Positions 1 to 10,502 of a stretch of DNA of 64,000 nt are shown one piece after another. The position numbers and the translations under genes are program-made. Numbering within the stretch: the stretch's first letter is position 1; the number at the start of each line of letters is the position of its first letter. Under the pieces are notes generated by a model. The model did no database searches. It was given only the letters and a program-made list of their open reading frames with translations, and was not told the DNA's origin. Origin of the DNA: Pardosa pseudoannulata (lineage: Eukaryota; Arthropoda; Arachnida; Araneae; Lycosidae); the NCBI GenBank assembly GCA_032207245.1, contig CM063509.1, positions 10,571,085 to 10,635,084 on the forward strand. Reading direction: 5' to 3'.

Positions 1-182
1 TTATAATTCTTGATTTATAAATTGAAATATTATGTTTTTATACACATCCTGGGAAATGAAAAATCACTACTAATTAACGAAGAGTGTGTGCAGAAACAGT
101 GAGTTACATGCCTGACATATTTCAATTAATTTTTTGATTATTTAACTGATTTTTTGTGGGATTTTGAAATATCTTTTGAGGG

Positions 183-309
183 AAATAATATCTGTGCAAT
201 ACACTTTAAAAAAAATTGCCAGCTTGTAGATCAGAATAGTACATATCAGTACTATTCTGATCTACAAGTTGGCAATTTTTTTTTAAAGTGTATTGCACAG
301 ATATTATTT
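183..309. repeat. Near-perfect foldback, 60-bp arms, 6-nt loop
   Basis: Positions 183-242 and 249-309 are reverse complements apart from one single-base length difference in an A/T run and one C/T mismatch (a G:U pair in RNA). The spacer is only ATATCA. No TTAA, TA or 8-bp target duplication is obvious at the ends. It could be a full-length-inverted MITE, a miRNA-like or hairpin-siRNA locus, or a sequencing or assembly foldback artefact. Confidence 0.9.
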
Positions 310-567
310 TGTATTTAAATTTGGTCTAGAATTCTAATTTCATATTATCAGCAATAGTTTACTTTTAGCCAGAAAAAAAATGAGACATTTAACAAAAGTA
401 AATGATAACAGTTGTGTTGTGACCTTCGAGAAAGTTGTACACATTCCTATTTTAGTTATTGGTTTTAATTTCAGTTTGAGTCACTTCATTCTTTTTTAGT
501 GTACACACAATTTTTAAACCTGCATAGCCGAAAAGCTGATTTTGCTCCTCAGAAATTGATTATGATC

Positions 568-722
568 AGAGTCTGGTTCAATCAGTAGGGTGCTGTCGTG
601 GGTTTGAATCCTGCTTCTAGAGTGGTTGTTCATAGTCATTCAGAATTCACCTTAAGTAGTAAGTCCTCGTTTTATTAGGTCTTGAGGAACAAAAAAGTAT
701 ACAGTAGTACTCTAAAACCTCA
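568..722 (+). repeat. SINE family A relic
   Basis: A tRNA-like head with a box-B-like GGTTTGAATCC is followed by the family body (TCATTCAGAATTC, TTAAGTAGTAAGTCC, TATTAGGTCTTGAGG) and ends at ACTCTAAAACC. The better copy at 58629-58799 shows the full form. The part between boxes A and B is shortened here. Confidence 0.7.
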
Positions 723-1273
723 CCGAGTAGCTACAAGTCAAAGCTCGATTGAAAAGTCTCTGATACCGAAAGACAATGTGCCCTACCAGTTGTCATTTAG
801 AAATTTTAGTACTCTCTGTAAAACTTTTAAGTTGTCCACTTTTTCATAATTATTCTTATACAGGGTTATGTTATTTAAATCATAATTTTGTAAAAATTGA
901 TTAAAACTAAATTATCAAAAATTAGTGTAACTTTACAAACCAATTAATAACAAATTTTATTGTTTTTAAGAATTTGGTTGTGTTTAATTATAACTTTTAT
1001 GTTTAGGTATAAATTTATAAAACTGAAATATTTTATTAAAATTTTTCTTGCTAGAATTTATTAGTTTTTTCAATATACAGATCTTTATATTTTGGGTTAA
1101 TTCAATTCTTAAAAGTCCTTAATTTTCATTTAAAGAAATGTGTATGAATCCTGAATGGGAGAGGAATATATAGACTCTGCCAGTATTTTTTTTCCCTCCC
1201 TATAAATTTCTTCTACATTTTCCTTGTTTAAAGAAGTTCTTCCTTCTTCAGCCTTTTATTCCTGTTCCTTTCC

Positions 1274-1443
1274 CATCTGAATGGTTAGGGGGCTGATCTT
1301 TGTTACTTTAGTTTATGAGTTCAAATTCCACTGTATCATGTTTTTTGTAATTGTTCAGAATCAGATTTAAGCAATAGGTCCCAGTCTCTTTAGCTCTCCA
1401 ATTGCAAAAACGGAGACTGTAGTGCTCCAAACCGAAACCAAAT
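1274..1443 (+). repeat. SINE family A relic
   Basis: It shares the head GAATGGTTAGGG, a diverged box B (GAGTTCAAATTCC), the body TTCAGAATCAGATTTAAGCAATAGGTCCCAGTCTC, read in pieces, and the tail TAGTGCTCCAAACC with the younger copies at 49.5 and 58.6 kb. It is degraded, with no convincing target duplication. Confidence 0.7.
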
Positions 1444-1842
1444 TTCCTTTCCCAACCTTTATAGAGTTACGTAATGGAAAACAGATTGCATTCCTCTACT
1501 TTGCTATGTTTTGATAGATATCTTTTTTCAAATATTTTCTCTTAATATTCAAATCCCCCCTCCTAAATTTATATATACAAACCATATAAAGGACGTTTTC
1601 ACTTATTTGAAGGTTATGAGTGGATAACACCATGCAAAATGTCGAAACTGAAGTAGTGCCAAACTTTGTTTTCTGCAGTGTCAAGAAATTCTTATCTTTT
1701 ATCTGTTTAAGCTGTTTCTGGATCAGAGATAGGAGAAAGAAGCACTCCTTCAAGCCACATACTCAGGGGAATAACATGAAACTTTATAGGGTGGGTAGTT
1801 GTTGTTCTCATTCAACTCATATCTCAAAATTGATACAGCAAT

Positions 1843-1892
<50 letters not shown>

Positions 1893-1960
1893 GTGTATAT
1901 ATATATGTGTGTGTGTGTATGTGTATGTATATGTATATATATATGTGTATATATAATATC
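1843..1960. repeat. (TA)n/(TG)n microsatellite
   Basis: About 115 bp of alternating TA, GTATA and TG units. The open frame running through it, with a tyrosine/isoleucine repeat, is an artefact of the dinucleotide run. Confidence 0.95.
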
Positions 1961-2579
1961 TTAAAATAACATCTTCATAATTTAAAGATACTGTAGAATA
2001 ATGTAGCCGAGTTGATTGATGTAGACTTAAAGAACCATCTTTTATTCAGAACACCAGATAACACACAAATCGCCATAGGGAAAAAGAACAGAAAATATTT
2101 GATATATTACATCTTGTTCTCAAAGGAAAAGCCTCGAAATCTGTGTGCTATGCCTATTTTTTAAGGGGTGTGGCTCCAGGAATGATGTCATTCTGGTAAC
2201 CAATCAATTGAATTTAATTACTTTTAGTTTATTCTAAAAGTATAGTATGTCACAATGCATGGGAAAAAATGAATTTTATTATTACATGCATATATATTAT
2301 ATACAGCATTCTTCATGGGTAAGGATTAAAATACCATTCTTCCCCCCCCCCCCTTTGCTATGCCATTGCACACACTTGAAAATGGACTGCCTCATCCAAG
2401 ACAGAATGATTTTTGAAGATAAGTGTAATGCTTCAAAAATGGCATTTATCCTAAACAAAACATATTAAAGCTGTTAGACATTGTATCATTATTTATTAAA
2501 CGATGCTTTATACACTTTCTGTGAAATTATATCTTTATTTTTTATGAAAAAGAGTATCTGTAAACCATGCCTCCTCTTT

Positions 2580-3457
2580 AGTTTGGCACTGGAAAAAGTA
2601 GTAAGAGATACAAACATCAACACCAAAGGAAATATGTTCAGCAAATCAACTCAACTGTTGGCTTTTGCAGATGACATAGACATTATCGCCAGAACACCTG
2701 CAGCATTAGCATCTGTCTATCTCTACAGAAAGAGGCTCTTAAGATGGGCCTTAGAGTAAATGAAAATAAAACAAGATATATGCCACACACAAAAAATGGG
2801 TATATAAGTTAACATCTAGAAATGGAAGGATATAAATTTGTGGTGGTTGATTGCTTCACCTATTTAAGATCTGAGGTAAACAACAAAAATGATGTTACGA
2901 CAGAGATCCACAAGAGAGTTATGGCAAATAAATGTTTGTAAACAAATAGATGTTTTTATGGCCTATGAAAATATATAAAATCAAAATTAATAAAAAGAAA
3001 AACAAAAATTTTACTTTATAAATGTCTAATAAGATCAGTTTTAACTTATGCATGTGAAACCTGGGCGACAACTTTGTCAAATGAAAAGATACTGGCGACC
3101 TTTGAAAGAAAAATCCTTAGAAGTATATATGTAGGAATACAAAAAACTAATATATGGCTCAAGAGATCAAGTTTAGAATTATATAATTTATATAATGAAC
3201 CTGACATAATAAATTTCATCCAATTGCAAAGAATAAAGTGGGCAGGCCATCTAATCAGAATGGACAATGACCAAACAACAAAAAGGGTCTTCGATGCAAA
3301 AGCTACAGGAACACGAAGACGAGGCAGATCTAACCTGAGATGGACAGACTACCTGGAAAAAGACCTTCAGGTACTGGAAGAATTTGGCCTCCAGAAGGAT
3401 GTCTTGGAAAAAGCTTATTGAGAAGGCCAGGGCCCATCTTGCCCTGTCATGCCACTG
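2580..3457 (+). pseudogene. Non-LTR retrotransposon reverse transcriptase relic
   Basis: The C-terminal half of a LINE-type endonuclease/reverse transcriptase, broken by stops and frameshifts. An early block encodes SLALEKVVRDTNI followed by STQLLAFADDIDIIART, which holds the F-A-D-D form of the RT active-site box. Further on come CFTYL, then TYACETWATT, then the 3' block with KILRSIYVG, WAGHLIRMDN and GRSNLRWTDYLEKDL. After one more frameshift it ends with KLIEKARAHLALSCH and a stop near 3457. This order is typical of the thumb and C-terminal region of arthropod Jockey/RTE-like elements. The N-terminal endonuclease is missing, so this is a 5'-truncated dead copy. The clade cannot be fixed by eye. 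Confidence 0.85.
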
Positions 3458-4872
3458 AAGAAGTAGTATTTGTAAACATGATTGTACAGAAAAGGGAAGA
3501 GCTGCATGCATGTAATTTGGTACCAGGATTCTTCGACACATAGTGCAAAACTTCTTGGAACCTTGTTTTTGAAAATCAAATTAGTAATTTTAGTTATATT
3601 TAAATAATAAAATAGTTTATGCATCTCCTGCATATCTATCAAGTGTGCTACAACATTTTTAACCTGATCTATGTGTTTGCAGCTTAAAAGCTCAGAAAAT
3701 TTTCTTTTCAGATAAATATTTTTTAAACTAATGCTGTGCGACACTGTGATACAAAGAGGTGAAACAATAAAAGGGCAGCATTTCAAAGATTTGCATCATA
3801 CTGAGAAAATTACCAGTTAGCCCAATGATCCTGTGTAAAATACATACTTTTTTTTTTTTTAACTAAAAATGTCTCTCTTTGTTTCTTTTTCTACTTACAG
3901 ATATTAGACTAAATATCCAACTATTTATCAACAGTAGCTACACATGTTAGTTATATAAATGAATTAGTCATGAAACCTAGTTGAAAACTAAAGCAGACAC
4001 TAGTATATCAAAAATATCCATATATACATATTCTAATAATTTATCAGATTATATTGCATAGACAATCAGACTCGCTATACTGAAACTCTTTGTTTAGTAA
4101 TGTCATCTAGTTATATTTAAATAAAGTGTTATAAAACGTTCTAAAGTTACATTGCATAGTTGCATAAACTCTCCATGTGCTGAAAAGTGCTTTGTATGTA
4201 CAACACTGAGCCATGGAAGTAGTTGTAAAGCTGAGGCATAATGACATCAGTAAATTGTCAAGACTGTTGGGGATGCTAAACTTTACATCCACTGTAATGT
4301 CAAGAAATACCTACAATGGTATTAGATGGGGTCGAAACTAGCACTGGGTACCAGCTCTGAATGGGTAACAAAATATTGCTCTGACAACGTGCATGGGAAG
4401 ATGGAACAATTCATGCAGGTTGTCATGGAAAATATAGTAAATAAACCAAAATAACTACCACTTTAAGTAAAATTTCCGGTTTTAAAATAAGCGATTTATA
4501 GAACTGTAATAGATGTAAATTATTAATAAATAAAAATATCATTCAAGAAATATCTGTAGATTTGTACATCTTAAAATAAATGCATCTTTTTCTCGCCATC
4601 AATAACTGCACATTTGCTTTCAGAAATCTGAGGAAAATTGCAAATTCAAACAGACAGTTTAGAGTCCATGAGCGATTCTATCAATCCCGAATGTTTCTCC
4701 CGGTCTATTTTCAACACCGGGAATTAGGTCTACGGCTAAGATGGTACCATGAACCATCTTTATAGGGGTGTGGAGTAAAGTGTAAAGAAATACAATTTCT
4801 TTGTTTGTTTTACTCATTAAACTCACCATTTATCGAGTAGAAATAAACTATATTAGGAGACTATTTCTTGCT

Positions 4873-5047
4873 GAAACGAGGGCCGATTAGGTAGGGTGCT
4901 TTTCTGCGGTGCAGGTATTCATGAGTTTTTAATCTCACTTCTGGCTGGGGTGTTCATACGGAAAGGGCTTTAGGCAGTAGGTGTCAGTCTGATAAATCCT
5001 TGTGAATAAAAATGATAGATCGTAGTGATCCAAACCAAATCAAAATC
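4873..5047 (+). repeat. SINE family A relic
   Basis: Old copy: a GATTAGGTAGGGTGC head, a decayed box B, GGCTTTAGGCAGTAGGTGTCAGTCTGATAA in the body, and the diagnostic 3' tail GTAGTGATCCAAACCAAATC. All three copies left of COMMD9 lie on the + strand. Confidence 0.7.
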
Positions 5048-5998
5048 TTTCAAAAAGGATCGAGAAAGAAAAAAAAACAGGCTGTCCTTCGATTTGTAAG
5101 CTTTGACTGAACAGGGGAGTCATGGGAGAATTGGCTAGTATACAATATTGTATGAATCAATAGAGCAATTTGTCGCAACCTCACGAACTACTATAGTGCC
5201 CTTCTCATTTATTTTCATGTTTTCAGCAGCCAATAGACAAACAATAAACTGCCCTTCCATTTGAAACTAAAGCCAGAATTTTCATAAGTTGAGATGCGCC
5301 CTGCTGCGTGAAATCGCCTTATTTATACCAATATACATAGTCTCCATGCGCTATGTAGAAAAACAAGAGTTAGATGATTTTGAATCAAGTCACTTGAGTT
5401 TTATCCAAACTTTAATACTAACGTATTTATAGGTACAGAAATCGAGTTATGAATTCATCGCAGTAGAACTTAAAAACTGCTATTGATTGGTTAAATTTCT
5501 GAAAGAAGGCTTCTTTTTATTTCTCCAATTCTTGTTCTAAAATTCGTGGTGTGTGTGAGTGGGAAGCTATAGTTGAAATTGATCAGAGCAAATTAGGAAA
5601 GCGTTTTTATAAAAGGGGTTAAATGGTAGAGGATAACAGTTTAGGGGGGGGGGGGTCAAGATTAATCAGTTAAGGCTTTTTTGAAGTTTTGGCAAATGCT
5701 CTTGGATTCAGTGCTGCTTTCAGTACTAGTGAGCTAATTATAGTGAATTTGAAGTATCTTGACGCCTAGGCTCACCAACATAATTTTAGGATATGGAGTG
5801 ATATTAGATACCTCTTTCTTCAGTTCATCAGTAAGGTAGAATACAATCATGAAATACAGTATCTATTTTAGGAGCACAACATAGTTTTAATTAAAACTAT
5901 TAATTACAATTTTAACCACTTTATTTATTTATTTATTTATTTTTTTTTTTTTGCAAAACGGTTCACGCGCATACGCTATAGAGTAATAAAATCTTTTA

Positions 5999-6010
5999 TG
6001 CGCATGCGCA
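5999..6010. promoter_or_regulatory. NRF-1 / nrf-type palindrome upstream of COMMD9
   Basis: TGCGCATGCGCA matches the palindromic NRF-1 (Drosophila ewg) consensus YGCGCAYGCGCR exactly. It is one of the few CpG-rich spots in an AT-rich region and lies 117 bp before the COMMD9 ATG. A second, imperfect copy (CGCGCATACGCT) is at 5966-5977. Housekeeping genes often carry such a site near the transcription start; no TATA box is obvious. The exact start site cannot be placed. Confidence 0.65.
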
Positions 6011-6111
6011 TTACCATTCCCTTCAACGTACCCCTTCAACAAGCAGATACTTTTCGATTTTCAATTGCTTTATTACTCTAGGTAACAAAGTAATCGAAAT
6101 TTAGTAGGCGT

Positions 6112-6117
6112 ATGTAA
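6112..6117 (+). promoter_or_regulatory. Start-stop upstream ORF (ATG-TAA)
   Basis: An ATG followed at once by TAA, in the same frame as the COMMD9 start and only nine bases before it. The TAA also proves that the COMMD9 frame cannot extend further 5'. If the transcript starts upstream of 6112, this is a minimal uORF that could reduce or delay initiation at 6127. Confidence 0.5.
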
Positions 6118-6126
6118 ACAAAAAAG

Positions 6127-6174
6127 ATGTCGGTTTTAAACATTAATTTTGATATATTATTACTTCTTTTAAAA
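6127..6174 (+). CDS. COMMD9: COMMD9 exon 1 (coding part)
   Basis: Encodes residues 1-16, MSVLNINFDILLLLLK, then donor GTAATT; phase 0. It is too short for an ORF scan. It is supported by junction phase and by the match of its Leu-rich end plus ASSK to the N-terminus of animal COMMD9. Intron 1 is only 85 bp. Confidence 0.9.
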
Positions 6175-9100
6175 GTAATTATTTATTTTATGTTTTGTTT
6201 TATTTAATTCAAAAGCAGATGTTTTTAGTTTCTTGATGTGTGTTTTTATTTCTTTCTAGGCTTCTTCAAAACAGCAAGTTGTTGAGATTTGTGACGATGC
6301 TTTTAAAAACCGGGAGAAAGAAATACCACCTAATCATGTTTTGAAAGCTATTGGGGAATCCCTCAGTATTGAAATTTCGGAAGCTTCCAAAGTAATTTTA
6401 TAATGATCCTCTTTTACTCTACTATCATATTGCTCTTAAAGCTATATAAATTTAAGATTAATTGAAGGTTTATCATTCTTTATGTAGTATTACGATTTAG
6501 GATTTTTATGGTCAGTGATACCAAGTAATCATTTTACTTTCTCAGGTGATACAGTCTGGAATTTTGTTGATAAAATTTAGGTGTATATATTATAAAACAT
6601 GTTAAAATAGAAATGCCCTTTGCATAAAATCTGTAATTTTGTCTTAGCAACCAATTTTAACATTCAACGTTTTTAAAAATAAATATTGATTTTGAAAACT
6701 GCCAATTGATGACGGTAGGCAGGGAAGGTTAAACTCTTCCCTTTATGCAATGCTCAGTTATAAAATATTTCTGAATTATGTAAAGCATATATTTAGTATA
6801 TTTGCAAATAATTCTTTAATACAATGTGTGTGTTTTCACATGTGAATATTATAATATAATCCATATTTAATGGAATGATTGACAACATATTTAATTAACC
6901 ATTAATAACATCCTGTTTCCAACAATTTTGACATTTTAAAGTATGTTATCAAATAACCATTGAAAAAATTAGCTGGGTAAATATAACTGAGTAAAATAGT
7001 ACATTAAAATAATTTGTTTTCCCTTTGTTTCAATAAGTTGTGCTAAAATTTTTCTCATTTCACAATTGGAGATTGTGGAACTGCTTCAAAATCCTACCTG
7101 CAAATATAATAAAACTATAAAAATTGGTCATTTGAAAGAGAAAGTTGACAGCGTTAGTAAGTGAAAAGAATGAGTATCACTGTAGTGTTATTATAATTAG
7201 AATTAGTTTATTGTTTAGAATTTGGTGTATAATAATTCTTTATGGATGTACTTTGTGAGTTCTAAAAGACACAATTAACTAAAACAACTTTTAATATGAA
7301 ACAATATGAAAACAATTCATAAAAAATTCAAAACTTAAAATATTCAGGTACAATAGCACAATCTGTTTATTGATATTATTCTCAATATAGTACGCATAAC
7401 AAATTTAGCTTAGTAACATTACTTATGTATAAGTGGAGACTGGATGTTAAAGCACTAAACACTACCAAAAGATGCAGGGATATGCAATAAAATAAAATAA
7501 AAAATATTTGCTAAAAAAGAGAAAAATATGAATTTAAAGAGACTTGAAAATTTATTAAAATTACAATTGTTACATATATATATATGGAGTTACAGAAGTA
7601 TTAATTTTGTATGTTTTCACAATTGCACATTATAATATAATGTTTTGACAAATTTTCAAATGAAAGACTGTATGAAAATAAGCTTATACATGATGAAAGC
7701 ACCACTTGTGCAAATTTAAAACCTCCAATCTGAATTGGATATGTATCTCTAGAATTTTCTGTATACCCATTTAAGAATATTGAAAAAATTTACTATATGT
7801 TTAAAACCAATTTTATCAGAAAAAATCTTTGAACTTTTCTTTTTTGTTACATGCCCTTTAGTACTAGGATCATTTTTTAATTTGTTTCTGAAAGTCTGTT
7901 ATTAATTTTACAGAATTGTAAATGAGCATCAATAAATGCCAAATCATTAGAAAACATACTTTTCATCTATCAGTTGCTTCGCTGGAAAATTTAAGAATGA
8001 ATCTTCATCTGAAAAAAATTTCACAGTGTTTGGAATTTGTTCTAAATTTGACACATAATATAGAGCTGCTTATGTGTTTTCCATCTTGTTAAAACTGGCT
8101 GTGGGACCATTTTCTTAAATATTTAAATCCGTGAAGGGGCTTTAAAAGTTTTTTTTTTATATGCTTGTTGTTACTTTGTCAATGGCAGTAAACAAATTTC
8201 TTACTTCTTTAGAAACTGTGTATTGTATGTTCTAAATGTATAGTATACAGCCTTTCAGGAAATAAAACTTTTAAGGTATCCGTCTACATTAAAAACTTCA
8301 TTTTGCCAAAAATAAAAATAATTTTTTTTATTCTCTGTTGTAAAATTTTAACTTTTAGGCTTCTAAATCTGTTTTTGTTTTGTTTCTACGACATTTTAAA
8401 GAAAAGTGACAGCTGTAAAAACAAAACAAAATAGAACCAGAAGTTGTGAATTTAAAGCCTTTTAAAGAGCATTTTTTGGACAAAATATTTTAAATTTTTA
8501 TGAAGATTAGTTTAAACATTTTTCTAGTATTTTCAATAATTAGCAACTTGACAATTAGAAAGTTTTGAAGCAAGAAAGTGTGGGGAATTTTAAACATGTA
8601 TTTTAGTTTTTTAATAGTTAAAGTTGCTTTCATAAACTTCAAATGTGTTTCAAATGGAAATATATGGTATATAGAAACTGTTGTTTGCTGAATTTTTCAA
8701 CCATATTAAAGTTGAAGAGGGTTTATTATAGATTTATATAAAAAAACTCCTAATATTCTCTAGTTTGTGAAATTGTTGCATAATATATCTTGATAAATTT
8801 TTATATATTTAACAGTGAAATTTACTGAATTCTCTTTTCAGCTTATATCAGTTTTAAGTACTATAATCGAAACTGCAGTATTTCACGGACATTCTACCAT
8901 TGATAGAATAACGACACTGTTTCCAGAGGATTTTCATAAAAATTTACGAGATTTACTGTCAAAGATTATTTGTGAGAAATATCCCAATTGGAAAGCTTTA
9001 GTAATTTCAGACTGTGGTACGTAAGTCTGTATATATATTTATATATTTTAAGTATTTCTGTAATTTGTTTATTTTGCTGAATAGAAGTGGTGCACAATAA

Positions 9101-10469
9101 TTTTAATCTTATAAAAAGTACTAGTATGGTCTATGGCATTTTTATTTATTTTGATTATATTATCATTTAGTTTTAATATTTTATATTAATAGGCTACAAA
9201 TACAGTTTTTTGAGAGGTGACTTTTGTTATAAAATAAATAATAATCTTAGGGACAGATTCTAATCCTATGCTACAAAATAGCAAACGCTCCACTGCAGGT
9301 TGAGGCTGGGTGGGAGAGATTCCTCATAAAAGCTATTTCTGTTGGACATCTGTCACTCTCCGCAAATGCTGACATCACTGTGTAGTAGGGAGAGAGCAAT
9401 CAAAGTATATTGAAAGTAAAAGAATCGAATTTTATTGATGGTTATTAACCAACAGAACAGCAGAAATTTTTGCCGATATCTAGTGTTTGAATTTGAATGT
9501 GTTTTCTTTTCCTTTATTATTAATCATTATTTTAGTTTAGTAAAATTATAATTCTTTAAATTGAATTAAGTTGTTTTTCACAGTTTGTTCTTATTTTAGC
9601 AGTAACAAATTTTCTATCGAGAAATCATAGAATTATTATTACATTAATATTTAAAATGATTATTCATTATAAATATTAACATAAAAATAATTCTATGAAT
9701 GCTTAAATTGAAGTTTGAATTCTATGAATTATGAGCATATTTTTAATTAACAGTTCAGATTTTGGTTTATGGAATTGTTTTAATGTTGCTTTTATATTAT
9801 AATGGTATTTTCTTTGGAGAGCATGAGTAGCTACTCAAAATCCAGATAAGCATGTCTTCAAAGTCGTTATTGTTTCAAATGTACTGACGATCATTACCAG
9901 GGTGGGCATGATTTAAATTAGTTAATTTAAATCATGATTTAAATCTCGATTTAAAATAAAATCATTGATTTAAATCATTTTTTTCACTTGTCTTAAAACC
10001 TACATTGGAAAGACAGGAGAATTGGGAATCAGTGAGCACAGAAACACCAATAAGTAAATAAGTGTAAATAGATAGTATGTTTTCTAAGAATTTAGGGGTT
10101 GTTATTAGAAAGTATGTAGTAGGGGTAGTACAATAATGATTGATTATGACTGGTGGAAATCATTTTATGTAATGGGGGGTAAAGAAAGTATTACAGAACT
10201 TGAAATCCAGTTTGTCTACCAAATAACAATTAATTATTTTTTCTTTTAAGGACAGTTAGAGTGGGAAATTTTTGTAAACTATTGTTTTTATGAAAAAAAT
10301 TGTTTTTTTATTGAATTTTTTTAATTTTTTGTATTATTTTTTGTAATTTGTTTTTTTATTTTAATATTTGTTTGATTAAATGAATTTAATTTAGTTCTTT
10401 TTGTTTTTTATTTTTTTATTTTTAATGTATTTTGTGTAATTTATTTTAGTTGTTAATTTAGTATTTTGT

Positions 10470-10502
<33 letters not shown>

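Larger units (their letters stand above)
1..5940. other. Intergenic region left of COMMD9
   Basis: No conserved gene is visible on either strand. The stretch holds a long foldback (183-309), three degraded SINE copies (about 568-722, 1274-1443 and 4873-5047), a (TA/TG)n microsatellite, and a broken non-LTR reverse transcriptase (2580-3457). It also has short C and G homopolymers (2342-2353 and near 5644) and two small perfect stems (CCCGGT/ACCGGG near 4700-4721; AAGATGGT/ACCATCTT near 4738-4760). Between 3460 and 4870 and between 5050 and 5930 I recognise nothing beyond AT-rich DNA. Confidence 0.7.

Noticed and set aside
1620..1964. 114-residue frame rich in Tyr/Ile/Val/Cys
   Set aside because: It runs through a (TA/TG)n microsatellite; no conserved features.
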